From contig JASHOV010000167.1 of assembly GCA_030038495.1 (NCBI GenBank), forward strand, positions 1-39,736: DNA of 39,736 nucleotides. The letters run 5' to 3'. A program made the position numbers and the translations under genes. Below, in pieces: positions 1 to 7,692 of the stretch. Below the pieces are notes generated by a model. It was not told the origin of the DNA and did no database searches. It saw nothing but the letters and a program-made list of their open reading frames with translations. Each line of letters begins with the position of its first letter. Position 1 is the stretch's first letter. The DNA is from Streptosporangiaceae bacterium. GTDB taxonomy: Bacteria; Actinomycetota; Actinomycetes; Streptosporangiales; Streptosporangiaceae.

Positions 1-57
1 CAGCACCAGCACCAGCACCAGCACAGCCAGCGCCCCGACGGTCGCATCTAGGGGCAT
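1..57 (-). CDS. N-terminus of a putative membrane or exported protein (partial)
   Basis: An ATG on the minus strand at 57 opens a frame that runs off the window edge. It reads MPLDATVGALAVLVLVLVL, a strongly hydrophobic start like a signal anchor or first membrane helix. The hydrophobic run is encoded by four tandem CAGCAC hexamers (seen on the plus strand), which alternate Val and Leu. I see no clear ribosome site. Only 19 residues are visible, so no family can be named, and the frame could be a chance product of the hexamer repeat. Confidence 0.3.
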   Translation of the reverse strand, partial: MPLDATVGALAVLVLVLVL

Positions 58-67
58 CGTTGGACCA

Positions 68-110
68 TTGCTGCCCTTCTATGGGCAACGTAGGAGCTTT
101 GCTGCCCTTC
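68..110. repeat. Two direct copies of TTGCTGCCCTTC, 31 bp apart
   Basis: The 12-mer TTGCTGCCCTTC occurs at 68-79 and again at 99-110, 31 bp start to start, close to three helical turns. Between them lies GGGCAA, a partial inverted copy of the first half. The pair sits just upstream of the minus-strand frame starting at 57. Spacing and position would suit an operator, but nothing shows which protein would bind. Confidence 0.4.
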
Positions 111-172
111 ACGGCCGCCGCGGGATGGCCTTCGTGATCTTGAGACGCCGGGAGTGACCCGCGGGCCGCTGC

Positions 173-958
173 CTACCGGCCGGCGGCCCGGCGGAGGGCG
201 GCCAGCAGCGGCACCGCCGCGATCTTCTCCTCGGTGAGGTCCGCCCAGATGATGCCGGATGCGGGGCGGGCACCTCGGCTGGCCCGGCAGTCGATGACCC
301 GCTCGGGCGTGACGACGAAGTCAACGGGAACGTCGTGCCCGGTCAGCGGGATCGAGCCATCCGGCTGGACCTGTATCTCGTGCACAGTCGTCACCGCGAT
401 CGTGTCCGGCCCGATCAGGCCGGCCGCGGTGGCGAGGGCGAACTCCAGGTCCGCGAATCCGCCGCCCTTGCCGAGCCTGGCTCCGTCCGCGCTGGCGGCG
501 ACGCTGCCCATGACGACCAGGTCGACCGGCTCGAGATCGGCGAGCGGCACCCGCCGGGCCGATTTCGTGGCGCCGCTGATCGACGCGGCGGCCCGCGGCG
601 AACCGGAGAGATGGTCCGGGTCCAGCGCGAAGAACGGCTCGTGCCCGGCCAGCCGGGGCACGGCCATGTAGACCGTCTTGCCATCCTCAAGCGCGCGCTG
701 GCGGACCGGCAGCTGCGGAGAGTCCGGATTCGCCTTCACTGTCCGCGCCGCCTGCCAGTGCGTCAGGCCGCGCAGCCGCTCGGCAGCGGCCTCCGCGCCG
801 GTGAAGTTGGGGATTCGGCCCTCGGCACCGGGGAAGCGCGCGACACGGGCCGCGCGCATCGCCTCCCATACTTCCCGGCGCACGGCCGACTTGGCGGCCA
901 GGATCTCCGCCGGGCCGCCGGCGTCGTGGTCGTGCTGGGGAGTGCGCCGGGGCGGCAT
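173..958 (-). CDS. 5-formyltetrahydrofolate cyclo-ligase family protein
   Basis: A 261-residue protein of the 5-formyl-THF cyclo-ligase (MTHFS) fold. Family members convert 5-formyl-THF to 5,10-methenyl-THF with ATP in the cytosol. The best marker is GKGGGFADLEFA near residue 165, the family's phosphate/folate loop, followed by a T-x-x-H-E-x-Q segment and a C-terminal D-V-P-V-D-x-x-V-T-P-x-R stretch. The N-terminal K-S-A-V-R-R-E-V-W motif matches the usual start of the fold. It is longer than classical cyclo-ligases (about 190 residues), like the 'MTHFSD-type' homologues whose substrate is less certain. The ATG at 958 lies 3 bp after the stop of the upstream dehydrogenase gene, so the two are probably cotranscribed. 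Family assignment is firm; the exact reaction is inference. Confidence 0.8.
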   Translation of the reverse strand: MPPRRTPQHDHDAGGPAEILAAKSAVRREVWEAMRAARVARFPGAEGRIPNFTGAEAAAERLRGLTHWQAARTVKANPDSPQLPVRQRALEDGKTVYMAVPRLAGHEPFFALDPDHLSGSPRAAASISGATKSARRVPLADLEPVDLVVMGSVAASADGARLGKGGGFADLEFALATAAGLIGPDTIAVTTVHEIQVQPDGSIPLTGHDVPVDFVVTPERVIDCRASRGARPASGIIWADLTEEKIAAVPLLAALRRAAGR

Positions 959-961
959 GAC

Positions 962-1939
962 TTACTCGCCGTAGTCTTCCGCGCGGACTACGCCGGTGAC
1001 GGGCTCGCCGCCGAGAAAGCGGGCGATATTGCCCACCGCGTGCCTCGTCGCGGCCCTCATCGTGCCCGGCACCATGCCCGAGTTGTGCGGGGAGCCGAGG
1101 ACACTCGGCAGATCGAAGAACGGATGGCCGACAGCGAAGCTGCCTGCGTCGCCCGGCTCCTGCCACCAGGTGTCGATGCCCGCGGAGAAAGCGGGTACCG
1201 CCACCAGGTGCTCATACAGCGCCGTCTCGTCGATGACCGCGCCGCGGGCGACGTTCACCAGGACCGCGGTGGGCTTCATCAGGGCCAGTTCCCGCTGCCC
1301 GATCAGCCCCCGAGTGCGGCGCGTCAGCGGAATGCTGAGCAGGACCGCGTCCGCCTCCGGCAGGACGTCGTGCAGGTTGTCGAGCGTCCCGGCGAAGTCG
1401 ACAGGCTCGGTCGTGCGCCCGCTGGTGTTGATGGCGTACACCCGCGCGCCCAGCGCTCGGAGCATGCGCCCCGCCGCCTGGCCGATGCCGCCGAAACCCA
1501 CGATCACGTGGACGGAGCCGAGAACGCGCACGGTGCGACCCTGCGCCCAGATCCCGGCGGCCAGCTTCAGGTGATTCTGCGGCAGGCGCTTCATCAGCGC
1601 CAGCGTCATCGCGACCGCATGCTCGGCCATGGGCTCGGCGAACGCGCCGGCGTTGCTGGCCACCACGGCGTTCCGCGGCAGCTGATCGAACGGCACCCGG
1701 TCGGCTCCGGCCCACAGCAGCTGGACGAACCTGGCACCGGAGTCCCTGGCCTCGTCCGGACCGAACTCGCTCGCCCAGGATGCAGCGAACACGACGTCGG
1801 CGCCGGCGACGGCGGCCGCGCGGTCGGCGTCCGGCAGACCGTCGAGGCGCCGTACCTCGGCCAGCCCGGCCAGCTGATCGCGGACCCGGTCAACATCTAC
1901 GGGAGCGGTCACCGCAACCAGCGGTCGTTGCCTAGGCAC
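962..1939 (-). CDS. D-isomer-specific 2-hydroxyacid dehydrogenase
   Basis: A 325-residue NAD(P)-dependent dehydrogenase that would interconvert a 2-hydroxyacid and its 2-oxoacid. The central Rossmann motif is VGFGGIGQAAGRMLRALG (GxGxxG), with the nucleotide domain inserted between two halves of the substrate domain as usual for the family. The signature VNVARGAVIDETAL carries the catalytic Arg. A W-Q-E-P segment supplies the Glu, and G-S-P-H-N-S-G the His, a slightly unusual form of the normal TPH motif. The start is GTG at 1939; there is no strong ribosome site. It heads a two-gene unit with the cyclo-ligase-like gene and diverges from the selenoprotein operon across a 160-bp spacer. It may therefore serve the same pathway, for example on a 2-keto acid product, but that is inference. 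Confidence 0.85.
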   Translation of the reverse strand: MPRQRPLVAVTAPVDVDRVRDQLAGLAEVRRLDGLPDADRAAAVAGADVVFAASWASEFGPDEARDSGARFVQLLWAGADRVPFDQLPRNAVVASNAGAFAEPMAEHAVAMTLALMKRLPQNHLKLAAGIWAQGRTVRVLGSVHVIVGFGGIGQAAGRMLRALGARVYAINTSGRTTEPVDFAGTLDNLHDVLPEADAVLLSIPLTRRTRGLIGQRELALMKPTAVLVNVARGAVIDETALYEHLVAVPAFSAGIDTWWQEPGDAGSFAVGHPFFDLPSVLGSPHNSGMVPGTMRAATRHAVGNIARFLGGEPVTGVVRAEDYGE

Positions 1940-2099
1940 CCGGACAGCATGCCACTGGCGCGACGGGGCCGCACTCGGGCCGCCCCCGCGCGACAGGCGG
2001 CCGGCTCCCGCCAGGCGGAAGCATTCTTGTCAGTCACCCACCGTCATGTTTGAGTGAGGCGCGAGATGCCAGGGATCGGGCGCTGGAGGTGACGGCAGC
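1940..2099. promoter_or_regulatory. Divergent intergenic region
   Basis: This 160-bp gap separates two divergent units and must hold both promoters. A TTGTCA hexamer at 2027-2032 on the plus strand could be a -35 box, but the -10 opposite it is poor. GGAGG at 2085-2089 is the probable ribosome site for the ATG at 2100. I see no clear operator palindrome. Confidence 0.35.
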
Positions 2100-2639
2100 A
2101 TGGCCGGGCGGGAGAAGTTACTCGATCCGACCGGCTTTGACCAGCGGGCCATGGACACGACCCTGGCACCGCGCCCTGCGAGCCTGCGCGGGCTGACGGC
2201 GGGGCTGCTGGAGAACACCAAGCCCAACGCCGCCCTGTTCCTGTCTGTCGTGGGACGGGAACTGCAGCGCGAGCATGGCGTTGCGGCCGCCGTCATGTTC
2301 AGCAAGAGCTACTTCGGCACTCCGACGGAGGAGAGCCTCATCCAGCGCATCCTGCACAACTGTGACTTCGTCGTGGCCGGTATCGGTGATTGAGGCTCGT
2401 GCAGCGCGGCCAGTCTGGCCGACGGGATCCTGCTGGAGCGGGCCGGAGTGCCCGCGGTGAGCATCTGCACGGACCCGTTCGTACCGGCGGCACGGGCGAT
2501 GGCCACGGTGTACGGCTTCGGTGGCTACCAGTTCGTCACGATGCCGCATCCGCTCGCGAGCCTCGACGAGCAGCAGATCCAGGCTCGTGCCCGCGACCTG
2601 CTGCCGGACGTGCTTCGCGTCCTCGGCGCGGAGTCCTGA
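2100..2639 (+). CDS. UGSC-family selenoprotein (UGA at codon 98 read as selenocysteine)
   Basis: The frame from ATG 2100 meets TGA at 2391-2393 and then continues in the same frame to TGA at 2637-2639, giving 179 residues with one internal UGA. The residues around it are V-A-G-I-G-D-U-G-S-C-S-A-A-S-L-A-D. This is the U/C-G-S-C-[ST] motif for which the UGSC (seleno)protein family is named. Both sides stay protein-like: before it a V-G-R-E-L-Q-R-E-H-G region, after it V-S-I-C-T-D-P-F and a V-T-M-P-H-P-L segment. A hairpin suited to a bacterial SECIS follows the UGA. A redox pair of Sec98 and Cys101 is expected; the reaction is unknown. The next gene overlaps by one base (TGATG), so expression of the partner probably depends on ribosomes passing the UGA. 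Selenocysteine machinery (selA, selB, selC, selD) is not in this window and must be elsewhere. An automatic caller would split this gene at 2393 and 2448. Confidence 0.8.
2391..2421 (+). promoter_or_regulatory. SECIS-like hairpin after the in-frame UGA
   Basis: CGGCCA (2407-2412) pairs with TGGCCG (2416-2421) around a three-base loop GTC. The loop starts 19 nt after the UGA, has G in first place and U next. Bacterial SECIS elements lie in the coding region just after UGA and use a small loop with an early G (and U) at about this distance. The lower stem is weak. Confidence 0.6.
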
Positions 2640-3736
2640 TGACCGCCGATGTCAGCGATGCGCCGCTGGCCGACGCGGGCGAGGTCCGCGCCGCCATGGA
2701 GTACTACGCCCGGCAGGGCTGGACCGACGGCCTTCCTGTCGTGCCGGTAACCGAGTCGTACCTCGCCGAGTTCCTCGCCCGCACGGGGCGGGAACCGGGC
2801 GACGTCGTGTTCGCGATGCCGCACCTGAACCGCGAGTGCACCGTCCGGCTGGCGGCGGTCAATGCCGCCATGGCCGGATGCCTGCCCGACTACTTCCCGG
2901 TTGTGCTGGCCGCGTGGGAGGCACTGACGGGCGATGGCTACCCGGTCAGGGGTATCTGGCAGAGCACAACCGGCACCGCGCCCCTGCTCGTCGTCAACGG
3001 GCCGGTCCGCGCGCGCATCGGAATGAACAGCGCCGGCAATGTCTTCGGCTCTGGGTTCCGCGCGAACGCCACGATCGGCCGGGCGATCCGGCTCACCGCC
3101 ATCAACGTGTTCGGGCTGCACCCGCACCTGCTGGACCAGGCCACCCAGGGAACGCCTGCCAAGTACACCGCCTGCATCGCCGAGAACGAGGAACTGAGTC
3201 CGTGGTCACCACTGCACGTCGAGCACGGCTTCGATCCGGCGGACAGCACGGTCACCGCGATCGTCATCAGGTCCTGCGTGCACATCGAGGCCCGCCACAC
3301 GCAGGTGCCCGAGCAGCTGGCCCTCGACATCACAGGGACGATAGCGCGCACCGGCGCGCTGATCCACCGGACCGTCAGCGCGCTGGTCGTCCTGTCTCCC
3401 GAGCACGCGCGCGTGTTCGCGGCGGCCGGCTGGGGCAAGGATGAGCTGCGCCAGTACATCTACGACCACGCCGTGAACACGCGCGCGGGCCTGGCCGCGG
3501 TTGGCAAGGACGGGATCTCCCGGCATAGCCACTGGCGGCTGCCCGCTGACCACCCTGACGCCATCGCGGACGAAGCCGCAGCACACGGGAACTCCGACCT
3601 CGTGCCCCTCCTCAACTCGCCGGCTGCGGTGCAGGTGATGGTCGCGGGCGCCGACAACGCGGGTGTCTCCGCCGTCATCGAGACCTTCGGCCCTCGGGGC
3701 AACCCGCCGTCGATCGCGAAGGTGGAGCACGGCTAA
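2639..3736 (+). CDS. Uncharacterised partner protein of the UGSC selenoprotein
   Basis: A 365-residue protein with no function I can name. The ATG at 2639 overlaps the selenoprotein stop (TGATG), so the two are translationally coupled. The N-terminus has a Y-x-x-Q-G-W-T-D-G-L-P-V-V-P-V-T block typical of this uncharacterised family. Next comes P-H-L-N-R-E-C-T-V-R-L-A-A-V-N-A-A-M-A-G-C-L-P-D-Y, with two cysteines about 19 residues apart that could meet the selenoprotein's Sec/Cys pair. Further on is a Gly/Asn-rich stretch (M-N-S-A-G-N-V-F-G-S-G-F-R-A-N). There is no signal peptide or membrane helix, so it is likely cytosolic. The coupling suggests that the two proteins form one enzyme, possibly with this chain as the substrate-binding subunit. 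That is inference. Confidence 0.75.
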   Translation: MTADVSDAPLADAGEVRAAMEYYARQGWTDGLPVVPVTESYLAEFLARTGREPGDVVFAMPHLNRECTVRLAAVNAAMAGCLPDYFPVVLAAWEALTGDGYPVRGIWQSTTGTAPLLVVNGPVRARIGMNSAGNVFGSGFRANATIGRAIRLTAINVFGLHPHLLDQATQGTPAKYTACIAENEELSPWSPLHVEHGFDPADSTVTAIVIRSCVHIEARHTQVPEQLALDITGTIARTGALIHRTVSALVVLSPEHARVFAAAGWGKDELRQYIYDHAVNTRAGLAAVGKDGISRHSHWRLPADHPDAIADEAAAHGNSDLVPLLNSPAAVQVMVAGADNAGVSAVIETFGPRGNPPSIAKVEHG

Positions 3737-3750
3737 CCCCAGGGAGCACG

Positions 3751-5118
3751 GTGGACAGTCCGGCCGCGTTAACTGAGCCCAGCCGCAGCACGCCGGTGCG
3801 CGGCGAGTACGACGTGGTCGTCGTGGGCGGCGGCCCGGCGGGCCTGATGGCGGCGGCCGCGGCGGCGCGGACCGGGCACTCGGCGATCCTGCTCGAGCGC
3901 TATGGCTTCCTCGGCGGCGCCGGCACCGCAGGCGGACTGAGCACGTTCTGCGGCCTGCACGCCCGGGTGCACGGCGAGCACCAGCGCGTGATCCACGGGC
4001 TGGCGGACGAGCTGCTCGACCGGCTGACAAAACTGGACGGGCTCGCCGCGCCACACCTGACGATCAACGACGGCATCCTGGCCCAGGCGTTCGACATCTC
4101 CAGCTACAAGATCGCCGCGGACGAGCTCGTGACCGGGTCCGGGGCCCGGCTGCTGTTCCACGCGCTGGCCGTCGGCGTCGTCCTGGCCGCCGGCGACACC
4201 ATCGACGCGGTGCTGGTCGAGTCGAAGTCGGGCCGCGCGGCCGTACGCGGCCGGATCTTCATCGACGCGTCCGGCGACGCCGACGTGGCCGCCTGGGCGG
4301 GCGCGCCGTTCGAGAAGTCGCCGGGCCTAGACGGGATGCTCTATCCGTCGCTAATGTTCCGGATCAACGGAGTGGACGCCGCCGCCGCCGGCGACAAGCC
4401 CTGGCGGACGGTCGAGCAGCGGATGGACGCCGCCGAGCGGGCGGGCACGCACACGTTCCCCCGCAAGAAGCCGATCGTCCGCCCGCAGCGCAACCCGCTG
4501 GAGTGGCGCGCGAACCTCACCCAGCTCAGCAACCCGGACGGAAGCGCCGTGGACGGCACGGACGTAGACCAGCTCACGCACGGCGAGCTGCAGGGGCGCC
4601 AGCAGGCGCTGGACGCGTTCACGTTCATCCGCGATCACACGCCCGGATTCGGCGACTCCTACATCGTGGACCTGGCCCCGCAGATCGGGATCAGGGAGAC
4701 CCGGCGCATCGTCGGCGCCTACCAGCTGACCGAGGACGATGTGCTCGGCTGCGCCGACTTTCCTGACACGATCGGCGTGAACGGCTGGCCGGTGGAGTCG
4801 CACCAGGCGGGCACCGTCGAGTTCCGCTGGCCGCGCGGCGGGAACCCGCGCGGATTCTGCCAGCTGCCGTTGCGCATGATCCTGCCGGGCAGGATCGCCA
4901 ACCTGTACGTGATCGGCCGGTGCGCGTCGATGACCCACGACGCCCAGTCGGCGGCCAGGGTGACCGGGCCGTGTTTCGCCATGGGCCAGGCCGCCGGGAC
5001 CGCGGCCGGGCTGGCGCTCGACGCGGGTGTCGCCTGCCGCGACGTGAACGTCACCGACCTGCAGCGTCGGCTCGAGCTGGCCGGCGCCTACCTCGGCCGC
5101 GACGGCGGCAGCCCATGA
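3751..5118 (+). CDS. FAD-dependent oxidoreductase (FAD_oxidored type)
   Basis: A 455-residue flavoprotein. The N-terminal dinucleotide fold is Y-D-V-V-V-V-G-G-G-P-A-G-L-M-A-A around residue 25, ended by L-L-E-R-Y-G-F-L-G-G-A-G-T-A-G, the pattern of the PF12831-type family. The C-terminal FAD site is L-Y-V-I-G-R-C-A-S-M-T-H-D-A-Q-S-A-A-R-V-T-G-P. A mid-protein I-D-A-S-G-D-A-D-V-A-A-W-A-G segment is also diagnostic. Members oxidise or reduce varied small molecules, so the substrate cannot be read from sequence. It starts at GTG 3751 with AGGGAG nine bases upstream, 14 bp after the partner gene, and its stop overlaps the next start (ATGA). It is the third gene of the operon. Confidence 0.88.
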   Translation: MDSPAALTEPSRSTPVRGEYDVVVVGGGPAGLMAAAAAARTGHSAILLERYGFLGGAGTAGGLSTFCGLHARVHGEHQRVIHGLADELLDRLTKLDGLAAPHLTINDGILAQAFDISSYKIAADELVTGSGARLLFHALAVGVVLAAGDTIDAVLVESKSGRAAVRGRIFIDASGDADVAAWAGAPFEKSPGLDGMLYPSLMFRINGVDAAAAGDKPWRTVEQRMDAAERAGTHTFPRKKPIVRPQRNPLEWRANLTQLSNPDGSAVDGTDVDQLTHGELQGRQQALDAFTFIRDHTPGFGDSYIVDLAPQIGIRETRRIVGAYQLTEDDVLGCADFPDTIGVNGWPVESHQAGTVEFRWPRGGNPRGFCQLPLRMILPGRIANLYVIGRCASMTHDAQSAARVTGPCFAMGQAAGTAAGLALDAGVACRDVNVTDLQRRLELAGAYLGRDGGSP

Positions 5119-6803
5119 CGGCCCCGCTGCGCAGTAACTTCGAGCCGGGCACGAACCGGTGGGCCATGCGCCGTGCCCAGTGGACCGCGCTGGGCCTGAC
5201 CGACGAGGACATGGCCAGGCCCAAGATCGCGATCGTGAACAGCTCGTCCGACCTGGCGAGCTGCTTCAGCCACCTCGACGGCATGGTCCTCCCGCTTAAG
5301 GACGCCATCCGGGCGGCCGGGGGCATCGGGTTCGAGATCCGCACGGCCGCGCCCAGCGACGCCATCACCAGCGCCGGCGCGGCCGGGCAGTACATCCTGC
5401 CGAGCCGTGACCTGATCGTCAGCGACATCGAGGTAGCGGCCGAGGGCGCGCTCCTGGACGGCATGGTGTGCCTGTCGTCCTGCGACAAGACCACGCCCGC
5501 GCACCTGATGGCGGCCGGGCGGCTGGACATCCCGACGATCGTCGTCGCCTGCGGCTACCAGCCATCCGGGCGCTTCCGCGGGCAGCCCGTCGACTTCGAG
5601 GACGTCTTCGTGTACGCGGGCCACGTCGCCGCCGGCCGGATGACGGTCGCGGAGCTGGCCGAGATGACCGGCTGCGCGGTGCGCGGGCCCGGCGTCTGCG
5701 CGGGCATGGGCACCGCGAACTCCATGCACATCGCGGCCGAGGCCCTCGGCATGGCGCTGCCGGGCAGCACCCCGGTGCTGGCCGGCAGCGCGAAGATGTG
5801 GCAGGCCGTCGACGCGGCCGGACGGCGCATTGTCGAGCTGGTCGGGGCCGACGTCCGGCCGCGCGCCATTCTCACCGCGGGCGCGTTCCGCAACGCCGTG
5901 ATCGCGATCCTGGCGATCAGCGGCTCGGTCAACTGCCTCAAACACCTGCAGGCCGTCGCCGTCGAGGCCGGCTGCGACGTCGACGTGTACGGGCTCTTCG
6001 AGGAACTGGCCCCCGCGGTGCCGCTGCTCGCCGCGGTGAAGCCCAACGGCGACCAGCGCATCGACGAGTTCGAGGCCGCGGGCGGCGCGCTCGGCCTGCT
6101 GCGCCAGCTGCGGCCGATGCTCGATCTCGGCCAGCCGACAGTGGACGGCCGGAATATCGGGGCGGTGACAGCCGCCGGCCCGGACGTCGACGGCCCGGAC
6201 GTGGACGCCGCGGTGATCCGGCCGCTGGACGCCCCGTTCGCCCGCCATCCCGGCATCGTCATCCTGCGCGGCTCGCTCGCACCGGACGGCGCGGTGGTCA
6301 AGCGCACCGTCGCGGACGACGGCGTGAAACAGTTCACCGGGCCGGCCCGGGTCTTCCGGTCCCGTGAGCAGGGCCTGGCGGCCATCCGGGCCGGCCAGGT
6401 GCAGGCCGGCGAGGTGCTCGTGCTGACGGGCCTGGGCCTGCGCGGGGCTCCCGGCATGGGTTTCACGTCCGCGTTCGTCTTCGCCCTGGCCGGTGCCGGG
6501 CTGTCGGACAAGGTCGCCGTGGTCACCGACGGGCAGATGTCCGGCCTGGTCAACAAGGGCATCTCGGTGGCTGAGGTGAGCCCGGAAGGAGCGGCAGGCG
6601 GTCCGCTCGGCCTCGTCCGTGATGGCGACGTCATCCGCGTCGATGTGGACGCCGCCACGATCGACCTGGATGTGGCGCCCGCCGAGCTCGCCCGGCGGCG
6701 AGCCCAGCTGCCGCCGCCGACTGCGCCAGCGGGCTGCAGCTGGCTCTCGGTCTATGCCCGCACCGTCCGCCCGCTCGGCCAGGGCGCCACCCTGGGCACC
6801 TAA
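5115..6803 (+). CDS. IlvD/EDD-family dehydratase (sugar-acid type)
   Basis: A 562-residue iron-sulfur dehydratase that would remove water from a 2,3-dihydroxy acid to give a 2-keto-3-deoxy acid. All three expected cluster cysteines can be placed: Cys50 (S-D-L-A-S-C-F-S-H-L), Cys123 (L-S-S-C-D-K-T-T-P-A-H) and Cys195 (G-P-G-V-C-A-G-M-G-T-A-N-S-M). The C-terminal T-D-G-Q-M-S-G-L-V-N-K-G motif supplies the Mg2+/substrate loop with its catalytic Ser. The form of the CDK and GMGTANSM motifs is closer to sugar-acid dehydratases than to branched-chain IlvD, and no branched-chain gene is nearby. The ATG at 5115 overlaps the stop of the FAD gene. In this operon it most likely dehydrates an aldonate-type acid made by the dehydrogenases further down; the substrate is inference. 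Confidence 0.88.
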   Translation: MTAPLRSNFEPGTNRWAMRRAQWTALGLTDEDMARPKIAIVNSSSDLASCFSHLDGMVLPLKDAIRAAGGIGFEIRTAAPSDAITSAGAAGQYILPSRDLIVSDIEVAAEGALLDGMVCLSSCDKTTPAHLMAAGRLDIPTIVVACGYQPSGRFRGQPVDFEDVFVYAGHVAAGRMTVAELAEMTGCAVRGPGVCAGMGTANSMHIAAEALGMALPGSTPVLAGSAKMWQAVDAAGRRIVELVGADVRPRAILTAGAFRNAVIAILAISGSVNCLKHLQAVAVEAGCDVDVYGLFEELAPAVPLLAAVKPNGDQRIDEFEAAGGALGLLRQLRPMLDLGQPTVDGRNIGAVTAAGPDVDGPDVDAAVIRPLDAPFARHPGIVILRGSLAPDGAVVKRTVADDGVKQFTGPARVFRSREQGLAAIRAGQVQAGEVLVLTGLGLRGAPGMGFTSAFVFALAGAGLSDKVAVVTDGQMSGLVNKGISVAEVSPEGAAGGPLGLVRDGDVIRVDVDAATIDLDVAPAELARRRAQLPPPTAPAGCSWLSVYARTVRPLGQGATLGT

Positions 6804-6816
6804 GGAGCACGACGTC

Positions 6817-7692
6817 ATGACCGCAGAACCCACCAGTCCGCTGACCCTGGAGCGCGGCCGGCCCGTCACCGCGGCGGAGCTGTCGTGGCGGGCGGACTGG
6901 ATCCGGCTCAACACAGTGCACCTGATCGCGCAGGCCGGCCTCGGCCACTACGCGAGCACGTTCTCCTGCGCGGAGATCGTAGCGACGCTGTACTACCACA
7001 CCCTGCGACTGCGGCCCAGAAAACCGGACTGGGTGGACCGCGACCGGTTCCTGCTCGGCAAGGGCCACGTCGCGACCGGGCTCTGGCCGGTCCTGGCCGA
7101 CCTCGGCTACTACCCGCAGGACTGGCTGAAGCAGTTCGGCTCGGTCGGCTCGCCGCTGAACGACCACCCGAACATGCGGCTCGCGCCCGGCATCGACTTC
7201 AGCTCCGGCGCGCTCGGGCACAACCTCTCGGTGGCGGTCGGCATGGCGCTGGCCGGGCGGCTCTCCGGGCGCGACTACAGGACGTTCGTCCTGACCGGCG
7301 ATGGCGAGCTGCAGGAGGGGCAGATCTGGGAGGCCGCGATGGCGGCCAGCCACTACAAGCTCGGCAACCTGGTCACGGTCGTCGACGCCAACGGCTTCTC
7401 CGGCAGCGGCCCCACCTCGGCGGCCATGAACATCGAGCCGCTCGCCGCTCGCTTCGCCGCCTTCGGCTGGCTGACCAGCGAGATCGACGGGCACGACCCC
7501 GCCGCGCTGATGAACGCCTTCGACAGACTTCCCGATCCAGGCGCGCGTCAGCCGGTCTGCGTCATCGCGCGCACCAGGAAGGGCCGGGGCTCGGCCCTGA
7601 TGGAGCAGGCGCCGCAGGCCTGGCACCTCGGGCTGCTGCCGGCCGACCTGCAGGATGCCGTGATTGCCGAGATAACCGCGAGAATGCAGTGA
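6817..7692 (+). CDS. Transketolase, N-terminal (TPP-binding) subunit
   Basis: A 291-residue protein equal to the first third of a full transketolase. The thiamine diphosphate motif is G-D-G-E-L-Q-E-G-Q-I-W-E-A at 161-173, with the second ligand Asn192 in V-V-D-A-N-G. His residues in G-L-G-H-Y and G-K-G-H match the substrate channel. It starts at ATG 6817, with AAGGAG at 6802-6807 overlapping the stop of the dehydratase gene. The C-terminal half is the next gene (GTGA overlap), as in the split transketolases of many bacteria. Together they would transfer a two-carbon ketol unit between sugar phosphates or from a pathway-specific ketose. Confidence 0.9.
   Translation: MTAEPTSPLTLERGRPVTAAELSWRADWIRLNTVHLIAQAGLGHYASTFSCAEIVATLYYHTLRLRPRKPDWVDRDRFLLGKGHVATGLWPVLADLGYYPQDWLKQFGSVGSPLNDHPNMRLAPGIDFSSGALGHNLSVAVGMALAGRLSGRDYRTFVLTGDGELQEGQIWEAAMAASHYKLGNLVTVVDANGFSGSGPTSAAMNIEPLAARFAAFGWLTSEIDGHDPAALMNAFDRLPDPGARQPVCVIARTRKGRGSALMEQAPQAWHLGLLPADLQDAVIAEITARMQ

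Noticed and set aside
335-2053. Long plus-strand frame (572 codons)
   Set aside because: It lies antisense to the cyclo-ligase and 2-hydroxyacid dehydrogenase genes, is Arg/Gly-rich and matches no fold; a typical high-GC shadow.
2391-2393. TGA inside the UGSC gene as a simple nonsense mutation
   Set aside because: It falls exactly at the family's U/C position, is followed by Gly-Ser-Cys and a SECIS-like hairpin, and both sides are otherwise intact. Selenocysteine is the simpler reading.
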